A DNA stretch of 10,443 nt from Nitrososphaerales archaeon TH703. Its GTDB lineage: Archaea > Thermoproteota > Nitrososphaeria > Nitrososphaerales > Nitrososphaeraceae. Position numbers and translations under genes: made by a program. The notes beneath the pieces are model-generated. The model did no database searches. It was not told the origin of the DNA and saw only the letters and a program-made list of their open reading frames with translations. This document shows, one piece after another, positions 1 to 6,223 of the stretch; positions within the stretch are counted from its first letter, which is position 1, and every line of letters begins with the position of its first letter. The stretch is taken from assembly GCA_014523525.1 (NCBI GenBank), contig JAATVL010000290.1:1-10443 (forward strand), in the 5' to 3' direction.

Positions 1-208
1 CCATTGTGTAACCCATCCAAACAAGCACGGTCATCAGAATTCCTACAATAATTATCAAGGTTGTTTTTATCACAAGAGTATCCCATTCTGTAAATATTAG
101 CAAATATGAAAAGAGTATGAAAAATAATAATGGAACTACAAGTAATATTAATCCAATTAGTTTATTTTGTCTCATACCACTGTTCGCACTATTGTTAACT
201 TCATTCAT
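1..208 (-). CDS. Small membrane protein, truncated by window edge
   Basis: This reading frame runs off the left edge, and 69 residues are visible. It begins MNEVNNSANSG, then two hydrophobic stretches (about residues 17-39 and 47-66) separated by a short polar turn (TEWDTLVIK), so it reads as a small integral membrane protein with at least two membrane helices. The ATG at 208 overlaps the TGA of the upstream acetyltransferase gene in an ATGA arrangement, which suggests translational coupling and co-transcription. A second in-frame ATG at 175 would remove only the polar N-terminal tail. I do not recognise the family and propose no function. The missing C-terminus may carry a further domain. 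Confidence 0.7.
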   Translation of the reverse strand, partial: MNEVNNSANSGMRQNKLIGLILLVVPLLFFILFSYLLIFTEWDTLVIKTTLIIIVGILMTVLVWMGYTM

Positions 209-702
209 AATAACTCTAATGCCATCAAGTAAGCGTCTTCACCATCTCTATAGTATGATTTTAGTCTAGATCTTACTTTGAAATTGAGTTTTTCGTACAT
301 CTTTATTGCTGAAGAATTGCTCACCCTTACTTCCAGGTAGACCTCTTCAGTCCTCCTTGATACAAGTCCATTTATTGCTTCTTCCATGAGCATGGTTCCA
401 ACTTTCTTGCCTCTATGTTCCTCCAAGATGGCAATAGAAACAACATGTCCTTTCTTTACAAAACCTAATTTTCTGAAATTTGAAAATCCAAATTCAATCT
501 TACACATAGCATATCCAATTATTTTTCCATCAAATTCTGCCACAATAAATGCTTCAGGTAATTCTTTGAGAATTGACTCAAAAAAATACTCAGTATAGTG
601 TTCAGGAAGTGAATTTAGGTTTATTTCTATAACAGATTGTAAATGTTCTTGTCCGCATCTATAGAAAACATAATCCCCATTTTTCCGTAAGCAGCTTTGC
701 AA
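205..702 (-). CDS. Archaeal N-terminal acetyltransferase (Ard1/RimI-type GNAT)
   Basis: This 165-residue GNAT enzyme transfers acetyl from acetyl-CoA to alpha-amino groups of nascent or mature proteins. From memory it closely resembles Sulfolobus Ard1: the stretches LPEHYTEYFF (32-41), KKGHVVSIAILEEHRGKK (83-100), YLEVRVSNSSAI (122-133), MYEKLNF (135-141) and DGEDAYLMA (153-161) follow that family. R97 to G102 form the acetyl-CoA pyrophosphate loop (RGKKVG). E34 and H86 lie at positions that, as I recall, correspond to Glu35 and His88 of Sulfolobus Ard1. The start is TTG; no ATG or GTG lies in frame upstream, and an AT-rich TATA-like element centred about 26 bases ahead (722-734) supports a leaderless TTG start. 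The stop overlaps the next gene (ATGA). Substrate range (NatA-like, possibly broader) is inferred. Confidence 0.9.
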   Translation of the reverse strand: MQSCLRKNGDYVFYRCGQEHLQSVIEINLNSLPEHYTEYFFESILKELPEAFIVAEFDGKIIGYAMCKIEFGFSNFRKLGFVKKGHVVSIAILEEHRGKKVGTMLMEEAINGLVSRRTEEVYLEVRVSNSSAIKMYEKLNFKVRSRLKSYYRDGEDAYLMALELL

Positions 703-721
703 ATCATCAAATAAATGATGT

Positions 722-734
722 TTAATTATTTTAA
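722..734 (-). promoter_or_regulatory. Probable TATA box of the acetyltransferase gene
   Basis: The minus-strand sequence TTAAAATAATTAA is centred about 26 bases upstream of the TTG at 702. That spacing puts the expected transcription start at or next to the start codon, fitting a leaderless mRNA and supporting the TTG. No transcription data are available here. Confidence 0.5.
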
Positions 735-776
735 CTTTGGGTTTGCAAGATATGTGATTTAACTTTATCAGCCAAG

Positions 777-1886
777 CTAGCGATCTTTTTTGAATATTGC
801 AACGTTTGGATCCTGAATTATTGATATCCTATGACTCTTGCCATTAATATCAAGTATGTTTTCAGCAGCCACTTGAATATTTGAAAATATTTTAAATCCA
901 AGTATATCTTTCAAGTAATACCGCGGTAACGAAGAAAGAATTGCGATATTGTACTTTTCTCTCAATTCATGGATAAACATAATATGTTCCAAACCTTCAA
1001 AATAACTCGATTTTTTATAATCCTCCAATTTTAGTTCTCCATATGCAAATTTCTCTATTGCTTTACTTCCAAACCCTTTGTTATTTTCAGAAATAATTAC
1101 AACAGTAGCATTTCTTTTAAGAACATGGATTGAATTCCATAGTAAATCCAATGAAGTTGATAAAGTTGAACTTGAATTCGAATCGATATTTGTTCCTACT
1201 ATCAGAGATTTTAATTCCTGTTGATCTGTTAATGAAAGGTTATTTAGATTTTCATAAGCGCTTTGAAAAGATTGATTTATTTCTCCATAAAAAAAATTGT
1301 TTATCCCATAATTATTTGAAATAATTTCAATAGACTTTGCTTCCATACTTTGACAGAACATATTCGCAATTTCAGACGGAGCTCCTTTTTCGCCTGGATG
1401 AGGCAGATCATCCACTCTTGAATGAAATGCTTCGTTCATTTTGTCTTGTTCAAAGTCACGTAAGAGATTCGTAGGAGTCCCACTATATCCAAAAAGAGGA
1501 TCAATGTTTGCTTTTGAAATGAAGATAGTACTTTTTTCTTTTGTACGCTTAAGAAGATGATCACTGTTTCTTTCAAACAGAGCAATATTTTCCTTTTGTA
1601 TTTTGTTTGATAGGAGTCTCCGTGTTCGTGAAGAAGATTCGATAGTTATCGGAATACCCTTACTCCCTGCTAAAGAAACTAATCTAGAGATGATTTGAAC
1701 GGTAGAATTTGAAGCGTCTAGAGGAATAAATGTTGGATTATCAGGTAGCGGAATAGATTCAATCTCTTGATCTAAGCTTTCATTGCTACGAATGTCAAAT
1801 TTCGAGTTTTCAATAAGTGAAAGATTCTCTACCTTGAGATCTACTATAATGTCTGTACTCCCATAATTTAGCCATAATTCAGGCAT
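777..1886 (-). CDS. Diverged LarA-like (DUF2088) protein
   Basis: This 369-residue protein resembles the nickel-dependent lactate racemase superfamily (LarA/DUF2088) in outline. The N-terminus ELWLNYGSTDIIVDLKVENL (3-22) matches the family opening (a YG motif followed by a beta strand and ENL). The C-terminal third has NATVVIISENNKGFGS, like the family pattern of a hydrophobic strand followed by an EGxGS-type turn, and then a segment resembling the family's Rossmann-like C-terminal lobe. The TRP-type motif and the histidine-rich nickel-pincer motifs that I associate with true LarA are not recognisable; the corresponding region reads SSSRTRRLL. Racemase activity is therefore doubtful. It lies 44 bases downstream of tbp on the same strand but has its own TATA-like element (1904-1911). 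The family call is from pattern memory. Confidence 0.7.
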   Translation of the reverse strand: MPELWLNYGSTDIIVDLKVENLSLIENSKFDIRSNESLDQEIESIPLPDNPTFIPLDASNSTVQIISRLVSLAGSKGIPITIESSSRTRRLLSNKIQKENIALFERNSDHLLKRTKEKSTIFISKANIDPLFGYSGTPTNLLRDFEQDKMNEAFHSRVDDLPHPGEKGAPSEIANMFCQSMEAKSIEIISNNYGINNFFYGEINQSFQSAYENLNNLSLTDQQELKSLIVGTNIDSNSSSTLSTSLDLLWNSIHVLKRNATVVIISENNKGFGSKAIEKFAYGELKLEDYKKSSYFEGLEHIMFIHELREKYNIAILSSLPRYYLKDILGFKIFSNIQVAAENILDINGKSHRISIIQDPNVAIFKKDR

Positions 1887-1903
1887 GTTCGAATCGGATT
1901 AGA

Positions 1904-1911
1904 AAATTATA
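1904..1911 (-). promoter_or_regulatory. Probable TATA box of the LarA-like gene
   Basis: On the minus strand this reads TATAATTT, centred about 22 bases before the ATG at 1886. It suggests transcription separate from tbp, although read-through from tbp is possible. Confidence 0.4.
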
Positions 1912-1930
1912 CAATTGTCTGAAAAATAGA

Positions 1931-2494
1931 CTAACCTTCATAAATCATTAAATTCTTTTCTTCAAGCAAATCATGCAAATTATGAACTGCTCTATATACC
2001 TCTGATTCTTTCTTAGCCCCGGTACAAACCAATTTTCCGCTCGCAAAAAGAAGAATAACAGTTTTCGGATCAAGCATCCTGTGAATTAAGCCAGGAAATT
2101 GTTCTGGTTCATACATACTTCGAGGTAAGACTCTTGCAGCCAATTCTAAATGAATTTTACCACCCAAACTTGCTGAGGCTACGATGTTTTGTATTTCTAT
2201 TTGTGGTTCATTTTCAATAGGTATGCTTCCCTTTCTTAGTTTTTGAACTACGTTCTTTACAGCCTTAATTGCCTGTTCTTCAGATTTTGCTCCAGTACAA
2301 ACCATTTTTCCAGAACTGAAAATCAAAGTTGCAGTCTTTGGTGATTTTAACCTAAACACGAGTCCCGGAAACTGGTCCGGGTGGTATTCCACGTCTGGAA
2401 ATATTTGAGTTATTAAATTAAGATTTACAGTTTGATTGACAGTCGCGGAAGCTACAACATTCTCAATGCTAACAATGGGCTTGGTTTCAGGCAT
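1931..2494 (-). CDS. tbp: TATA-box binding protein (TBP)
   Basis: General archaeal transcription initiation factor that binds and bends the TATA box and recruits TFB and RNA polymerase. The 187 residues form the expected saddle of two direct repeats, about 7-92 and 97-183. Each carries the signature FPGL, PKT, F-x-SGK and VCTGAK elements. The four DNA-kinking phenylalanines are all present: F42 and F59 in repeat 1, F133 and F150 in repeat 2. Length is normal for archaeal TBP and there is no long acidic tail, only a short end (EEKNLMIYEG). H138 replaces the more usual tyrosine in the second repeat (LIHRM), which is unusual but lies outside the kinking residues. The ATG start is supported by a strong TATA box centred 30 bases upstream. 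Confidence 0.98.
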   Translation of the reverse strand: MPETKPIVSIENVVASATVNQTVNLNLITQIFPDVEYHPDQFPGLVFRLKSPKTATLIFSSGKMVCTGAKSEEQAIKAVKNVVQKLRKGSIPIENEPQIEIQNIVASASLGGKIHLELAARVLPRSMYEPEQFPGLIHRMLDPKTVILLFASGKLVCTGAKKESEVYRAVHNLHDLLEEKNLMIYEG

Positions 2495-2518
2495 ACTAGG
2501 TTGGCTTTATAAATGGAA

Positions 2519-2528
2519 GTATATATAC
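2519..2528 (-). promoter_or_regulatory. TATA box of tbp, perfect palindrome
   Basis: The element gtatatatac is self-complementary and centred about 30 bases ahead of the tbp ATG at 2494, giving a leader of only a few bases. A second AT-rich motif (tttataaa, 2506-2513) is too close to the start to be the functional box. Just upstream at 2541-2556 is a short inverted repeat (atggc/gccat) of unknown meaning. Confidence 0.65.
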
Positions 2529-2608
2529 GTGTTTGGAACAATGGCTAGATTGCCATAACAAATAACGGTTTTGAGCTGAATGACTCGAATATACTGCTTT
2601 CAGGATGA

Positions 2609-2962
2609 TTAAAGTAGTTTAAGTTCTGAAGTTACCTTATCTATTATATCCGACGGGGCAGGACCGATTCCAATACATGTCACTGTTCCTGTTGGAATCT
2701 GCGTCAGACCTTTGTCTTGTACGATTACCAGAGGAATCATGAGTTTTTCAGCATCATACTGTATTTTAAGTAAATCCTGTAGACTGTTTACTCTTACAAT
2801 TATCTTAGGTTGCCCTTCGTTAAACCAATTACTCAGCCACAATTTATTCAATTTTCTTGACCGTTCAACTCCAAGTACTGCGGCGTGACCAACTTGCGAT
2901 GCTATTTTTCCAACACCCATACGCAGATCTTTTCTTACAACGATGACCTGTTTAAATTCCAC
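2609..2962 (-). CDS. pth2: Peptidyl-tRNA hydrolase 2 (Pth2)
   Basis: Cytosolic enzyme that cleaves the ester bond of peptidyl-tRNA released from stalled ribosomes, recycling tRNA. The 117-residue length is typical of archaeal Pth2. The family signature is clear: KQVIVVRKDLRMGVGKIASQ (4-23) followed by VGHAA (24-28), then VQDKGLTQIP (81-90), GTVTCIGIGPAP (92-103) and the C-terminal VTSELKLL. K19, H26, D83 and T93 fall at positions expected for the active-site region. It is transcribed away from the flavoprotein gene at 3001 with only 38 bases between the two starts. It is followed on the same strand by tbp after 114 bases that contain the tbp promoter, so the two are probably separate units. 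Confidence 0.96.
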   Translation of the reverse strand: MEFKQVIVVRKDLRMGVGKIASQVGHAAVLGVERSRKLNKLWLSNWFNEGQPKIIVRVNSLQDLLKIQYDAEKLMIPLVIVQDKGLTQIPTGTVTCIGIGPAPSDIIDKVTSELKLL

Positions 2963-2972
2963 TATAGTTTAG

Positions 2973-2994
2973 TTAATAAAATGATGAATTAATT
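2973..2994. promoter_or_regulatory. Compact divergent promoter pair, pth2 / flavoprotein
   Basis: Only 38 bases separate the two starts. For the plus-strand gene, ttaataaaat (2973-2982) is centred about 25 bases before the TTG codons at 3001/3004. For pth2, the palindromic aattaatt (2987-2994) lies about 28 bases before its ATG at 2962. Each box would lie essentially beside the other gene's box, so both transcripts would be leaderless and TBP/TFB occupancy may be mutually exclusive. Confidence 0.45.
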
Positions 2995-3000
2995 GTTTCC

Positions 3001-4176
3001 TTGTTGGCAATTGAATATTATGATGTCTTAGTTGCAGGCGGAAGCATAGCAGGACTGACAACAGCAAGGGAATGTTCCTCTAATGGAGCTTCTACAATTG
3101 TAATAGAAGAAGATCATGAAATCGGAACTCCAGAACATTGTGGAGGAATGGTCAGTCTAGGTGGACTCCAGAAATTGGGCGTTATACTTGATTCAAATAA
3201 TTTCCAAAATTCCATCTCAAAAGCAAGAATTTGCTCCAGATCTACTAGTTTTGAAATGCCTGCTGAAAAACAAAACGTAATAGTGTTGGATCGTAGGGGC
3301 TTGGACAAACAAATTGCCAAGCAAGCAGAAAACGCAGGTGCTGAAATTCGTACAAGATGTAAATTCAAATCCCTTTCAAAGAATCAATCTAGATACATCG
3401 TAAAGACTTCAGAAGGAGAAATCGAATGTAAATACTTTGTTGATGCGAAAGGACTAGGCTCATTGAAGGATACGGGTAAAAATGGGATTTTAGCTTCTGC
3501 TCAATTTGAAATTTATGCCACATGGATTGATGGCAGAACTGTAGAGATTTTTTTTGATTCGGAAAGATATCCTGGTTTCTTTGTTTGGATAATCCCATCT
3601 GGGGAAGGAAGAGGCAAAATTGGTGTTGCAGGAAGAGGAATCAACACTTCATTGGCATTAAACGAATTCATAAACTCCAAGGGTAAGAAATATTCAATAA
3701 TAAGGAAAATTTTTGCTCCGATTTGGATTGGAGGTCCAAGACCACCATTCGTTGTTGATAGAACGTTGGTGGTAGGTGATGCCGCAGGTCAAACTAAACC
3801 AACAACGGCAGGGGGAATTTTTAGCTGCGGAATGGCAGGTATTCTAGCAGGTAAAGCAATTTCCAAAACAATCGAAAAAGATGATAATCGGTCATTATAT
3901 GAATATGAAAAAAACTGGAAATCGATGTTTCAAAAGGAATTCAACTCTATGCTATTTGCAAGGAAAGTATTAGAGAGGTTGGATAATAAATCCATTGACG
4001 AGATCTTCTCTTCATTGTCAAAAAAAACGATTAAGGACGTATCTAATTTTTCTGATTTTGACTTCCATTCTAGTGCGCTGGATCTTTTTCTTAAAACAAA
4101 GCTAGCTACTGACTTAACAAAAATATTAATTGAGAATGAATTTCGTAGAGTTTTCAGCAGTAAGAATGACAATTGA
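3001..4176 (+). CDS. Geranylgeranyl reductase family FAD-dependent oxidoreductase
   Basis: A 391-residue flavoprotein of the geranylgeranyl reductase family (COG0644 type), which saturates isoprenoid double bonds in archaeal lipids, quinones or related prenyl chains. Visible elements: a Rossmann FAD motif near the N-terminus (YDVLVAGGSIAGLTTA, with E36 at the ribose position), a PEHCGG segment (45-49) matching the family's PxxCGG motif, a FFVWIIP stretch (193-199) equivalent to the substrate-pocket YxWxFP motif, and the second FAD motif GDAAG (259-263) followed by KPTTAGGI. About 110 helical residues follow, of normal family length. The start is one of two adjacent TTG codons (3001 or 3004); a stop lies in frame at 2977 and no ATG fits. 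The exact substrate cannot be told from sequence, since these genomes usually carry several paralogues. Confidence 0.88.
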   Translation: MLAIEYYDVLVAGGSIAGLTTARECSSNGASTIVIEEDHEIGTPEHCGGMVSLGGLQKLGVILDSNNFQNSISKARICSRSTSFEMPAEKQNVIVLDRRGLDKQIAKQAENAGAEIRTRCKFKSLSKNQSRYIVKTSEGEIECKYFVDAKGLGSLKDTGKNGILASAQFEIYATWIDGRTVEIFFDSERYPGFFVWIIPSGEGRGKIGVAGRGINTSLALNEFINSKGKKYSIIRKIFAPIWIGGPRPPFVVDRTLVVGDAAGQTKPTTAGGIFSCGMAGILAGKAISKTIEKDDNRSLYEYEKNWKSMFQKEFNSMLFARKVLERLDNKSIDEIFSSLSKKTIKDVSNFSDFDFHSSALDLFLKTKLATDLTKILIENEFRRVFSSKNDN

Positions 4177-4261
4177 GTAGATAAGACATGCCTGAATTTA
4201 TCATCGGGATAATGTTTGCACAGATTATGAATTATTAGACATAAGGATTACTTCAAGCAAG

Positions 4262-4269
4262 ATATAAAT
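4262..4269 (+). promoter_or_regulatory. TATA box of the zinc-protein / aEF1-beta operon
   Basis: The motif atataaat is centred 28 bases before a GTG codon at 4294 and only 14 bases before a TTG at 4279. Transcription should therefore start downstream of the TTG, which makes GTG 4294 the likely translation start. Confidence 0.55.
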
Positions 4270-4293
4270 TCGGATTCATTGGATGTGCTTTTT

Positions 4294-4473
4294 GTGTCAA
4301 AATCATTACAATTGCCAGTTTGTACATCTTGCAGTAGACCAATCATTGCAAATGATGAATGCGTAAAATATTACTGCCCTAATTGCGGTTATGTATTAAT
4401 TTGGAGATGTCAAAGTTGCAGACAATTTGCTAGGTCATACAAGTGTATTGGGTGTGGGTTTGAAGGTCCATAA
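4294..4473 (+). CDS. Small double zinc-finger protein, aEF1-beta partner (COG2888-like)
   Basis: A 59-residue protein with four CxxC pairs (CTSC, CPNC, CQSC, CIGC), enough to bind two zinc ions. It ends in the GFEGP tail typical of the archaeal zinc-ribbon family that includes Haloferax HVO_2753. Family members are small and commonly sit next to the aEF1-beta gene, as here: the stop is two bases before the ATG of the next gene. A role near the ribosome or nucleic acid is inferred from context only. I chose the GTG at 4294 because the TATA box at 4262-4269 would start the mRNA near 4292; a TTG at 4279 would add five residues (total 64) but probably lies upstream of the transcript. Confidence 0.85.
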   Translation: MSKSLQLPVCTSCSRPIIANDECVKYYCPNCGYVLIWRCQSCRQFARSYKCIGCGFEGP

Positions 4474-4475
4474 TT

Positions 4476-4757
4476 ATGACAAAGTTAGTTGCCAGGATAA
4501 AGATTCTTCCTGCTGAATCAGAAACGGATATTATGTCGATACCTAAAACTCTAAGTGAGACACTCCCAGAAGAGTTGAAACTGATAGCCCATACAAAAGA
4601 ACCAATAGCTTTTGGACTATATTCCATTTTAGCTGATTTTACATTGGATGATTCAGAAGGCCAAATGGAATTATTAGAAGAATCAATAAGAAAAATAAAA
4701 GGTGTTGGTCAAATAGAAGTAATAAATGTGAGTAGGCAATCGGTTAAGATAAGATAA
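4476..4757 (+). CDS. ef1b: Translation elongation factor aEF1-beta
   Basis: Guanine-nucleotide exchange factor that recharges aEF1A with GTP after aminoacyl-tRNA delivery. The 93 residues match the archaeal factor, which equals the C-terminal exchange domain of eukaryotic eEF1B. Recognisable parts are VARIKILPAESETDI (5-19), the EPIAFGLYSILADFTLDD core (42-59), the EGQMELLEESIRKIKGV helix and a final beta strand (IEVINVSR). It is the second gene of a two-gene operon with the zinc protein. A weak purine-rich GAAGGT lies about 10 bases before the ATG, suitable for a downstream cistron. The gene converges on ctaB with 72 bases between the two stops. Confidence 0.95.
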   Translation: MTKLVARIKILPAESETDIMSIPKTLSETLPEELKLIAHTKEPIAFGLYSILADFTLDDSEGQMELLEESIRKIKGVGQIEVINVSRQSVKIR

Positions 4758-4829
4758 CCATGAAATTATTGCTTTTACTGTTCTAAGATTGCATTATAAT
4801 AATAGCTGCCTGTTATTTGTGAAATTGGC

Positions 4830-5714
4830 CTAAAACCTATAGTAGAATAATGAATCAAAAGCAAGTGAAATAAAAATAACGACAAGATACGGTGCCGTAA
4901 TCTTATATGCTTTCCATGCAAAATTGGCGTTAGGGAATTTTGTTAATTTATAATGATATACAAGCACAAATGTTCCTGAAATTGCCGCTGTAATAAAATA
5001 CAAAACACCTAAACCAAAAAAATATAATGACAATGAATATGGTAACAGAATTGCGGTGTTTGCAAAGATATATCCCGCAGTCTTCTCGTTTCCAATAAGT
5101 ACGGGTAACATGGGAACCTTTACACTTGCGTACTCCTCTCTTGACTTTATAGCAAATGACCAAAAATGCGGAGGCGTCCATAAAAATACTAACCACCCAA
5201 TTAGAAAGCCTAAGACATCTATCGATCCGGTGGTGGTAGCCCATCCGGCCATTGATGCTGCGCTGCCTGCAAAGCCTCCCACAACAATATTTGAAACATT
5301 TGAGCGCTTAAGCCATAAAGTGTAAACAAATACATAAAAAAATATTCCAAGTGCAATCATTCCTGTAGCTATCAAATTTAAAGTCAAAAAGGATATTATT
5401 ATAGAGCTTGCGCATAATATGTTACCATAAATAAACACATTTCTAGGATTTAATCTCCCGGATGGTATTGGTCTATTTAACGTTCTAGACATGATTTTAT
5501 CAATATCACGATCAAAATAATGATTTAGGGCGCTGGAACCCATTGAAGCCAAGCAGCCGGATATTCCAAGAAATAAAAGATGATAGAAAGATACGTCCCA
5601 TGGAGTTGATGGACTTGAATCAAATCTGGTTGCGGCTAAGGAGCTTGTTATTGCTGTGAGAACCAGTACGACTACTATCCTTGGTTTTGTTACTTCGATG
5701 TAATCAGATAACAT
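4830..5714 (-). CDS. ctaB: Protohaem IX farnesyltransferase (haem O synthase)
   Basis: Integral membrane UbiA-family prenyltransferase that attaches a farnesyl group to protohaem, giving haem O for haem-copper terminal oxidases, usually en route to haem A. The 294-residue length is normal. The N-terminal TKPRIVVVLVLTAITSS precedes the diagnostic NxxxDxxxD diphosphate-binding motif (N64, D68, D72 in NHYFDRDID) and SRTLNRPIPSG. LWTPPHFW (178-185) and YASVKVPMLP (195-204) form the second signature. About seven to nine hydrophobic helices are apparent. No other oxidase or haem-A genes are in the window, so it is encoded apart from its pathway here. The promoter is not obvious; a weak AT stretch at 5744-5752 is the best candidate. 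Confidence 0.95.
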   Translation of the reverse strand: MLSDYIEVTKPRIVVVLVLTAITSSLAATRFDSSPSTPWDVSFYHLLFLGISGCLASMGSSALNHYFDRDIDKIMSRTLNRPIPSGRLNPRNVFIYGNILCASSIIISFLTLNLIATGMIALGIFFYVFVYTLWLKRSNVSNIVVGGFAGSAASMAGWATTTGSIDVLGFLIGWLVFLWTPPHFWSFAIKSREEYASVKVPMLPVLIGNEKTAGYIFANTAILLPYSLSLYFFGLGVLYFITAAISGTFVLVYHYKLTKFPNANFAWKAYKITAPYLVVIFISLAFDSLFYYRF

Positions 5715-5925
5715 TCACAGCTAATGTAATGTCCTATCTGTAGCATTTAACTTATTCGCTGCTCGATTCATCTTTATGATATCAATTTGACATGCAAAAG
5801 TTGAATCTTAAATTACTAGCGACAAAATAATGATTGGAGGTGAAAAAAAAGGTTAACAGGTACACCTAAATTTTTACAACATTCAAATGTAATTTATAAA
5901 TCAGTAAACTGACATAGAATATCAA
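5715..5925. other. Intergenic stretch upstream of ctaB with a small repeat cluster
   Basis: No supported gene. Three AGGT-type elements cluster at 5838-5867: aggtg, ggtt and aggtacacct. The first and last can pair (5838-5842 with 5863-5867) across a loop containing an A8 run, followed by T5 at 5871-5875. On the minus strand the same place gives a T8 run. This could be a terminator-like or small RNA element, but the stem is short and I cannot support a specific call. Confidence 0.25.
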
Positions 5926-5933
5926 TTAATATA
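5926..5933 (+). promoter_or_regulatory. TATA-like box ahead of micro-ORF
   Basis: The motif ttaatata is centred 26-27 bases upstream of the ATG at 5956, the same spacing seen at the known genes in the window. A stronger-looking tttataaa at about 5893-5900 would give a 30-35 base leader instead. Confidence 0.4.
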
Positions 5934-5955
5934 GACGATTTCTGAGATAAATTTC

Positions 5956-6027
5956 ATGAAAGGTAAGGTTAAGGCAATAGCACAACAAAGCCAAAGACCA
6001 AAATTACCTCCAGTGGAGCCATGCTAA
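5956..6027 (+). CDS. Candidate 23-residue micropeptide ending in PPVEPC
   Basis: A very short frame starting MKGKVKAIAQ and ending RPKLPPVEPC. It is basic in the first two thirds, proline-rich near the end, and finishes with a single terminal cysteine. Support is circumstantial: a TATA-like box sits at leaderless spacing, T-rich tracts (6046-6051 and 6064-6068) follow the stop within 20-40 bases as in archaeal terminators, and the composition differs from the surrounding AT-rich noncoding DNA. A terminal PxxPC could be a modification, metal-binding or conjugation site, but that is speculation. I do not recognise the family. The alternative is a chance reading frame in the ctaB-Lrp intergenic region. 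Confidence 0.4.
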   Translation: MKGKVKAIAQQSQRPKLPPVEPC

Positions 6028-6045
6028 AGTAACTCCTTTAATGAC

Positions 6046-6068
6046 TTTTTTCTTCACCAGTTCTTTTT
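6046..6068 (+). terminator. T-rich tract, possible terminator of micro-ORF transcript
   Basis: T6 then T5 runs separated by tcttcaccagttc lie 19 bases after the stop of the micro-ORF. Archaeal RNA polymerase can terminate at such T tracts without a stem-loop. No hairpin is visible. Confidence 0.35.
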
Positions 6069-6223
6069 CACTTGAATCTTTTCATTCATTCCATTAGTTT
6101 GAAAATCGTCTTTGATATGATTAAGGCATGAAATTATATGGTTCCCAGTTAAATCTATTCTCTAATGCTATTTGATGATTCATTTTCTATATGTCTATAT
6201 TATCAAAAGATAATTTTCCCATA
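6069..6223. other. AT-rich spacer with weak coding fragments
   Basis: No supported intact gene. On the minus strand an ATG at 6183 opens a 20-residue frame (MNHQIALENRF...), and the neighbouring frame carries a further coding-like run (GNHIISCLNHIKDDF to QVKKNW) that ends with TGA near 6050. Together these could be a small frameshifted gene downstream of the Lrp-like gene, or chance. Confidence 0.2.

Noticed and set aside
4279..4473. Longer TTG-started version of the zinc protein
   Set aside because: The TATA box at 4262-4269 would start transcription downstream of this TTG; the GTG at 4294 fits better, though the TTG cannot be excluded.
5830..5856. Eight-residue frame MIGGEKKG overlapping a ggaggtg motif
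   Set aside because: Too short to support, and the purine-rich motif is inside the frame rather than ahead of a start codon.
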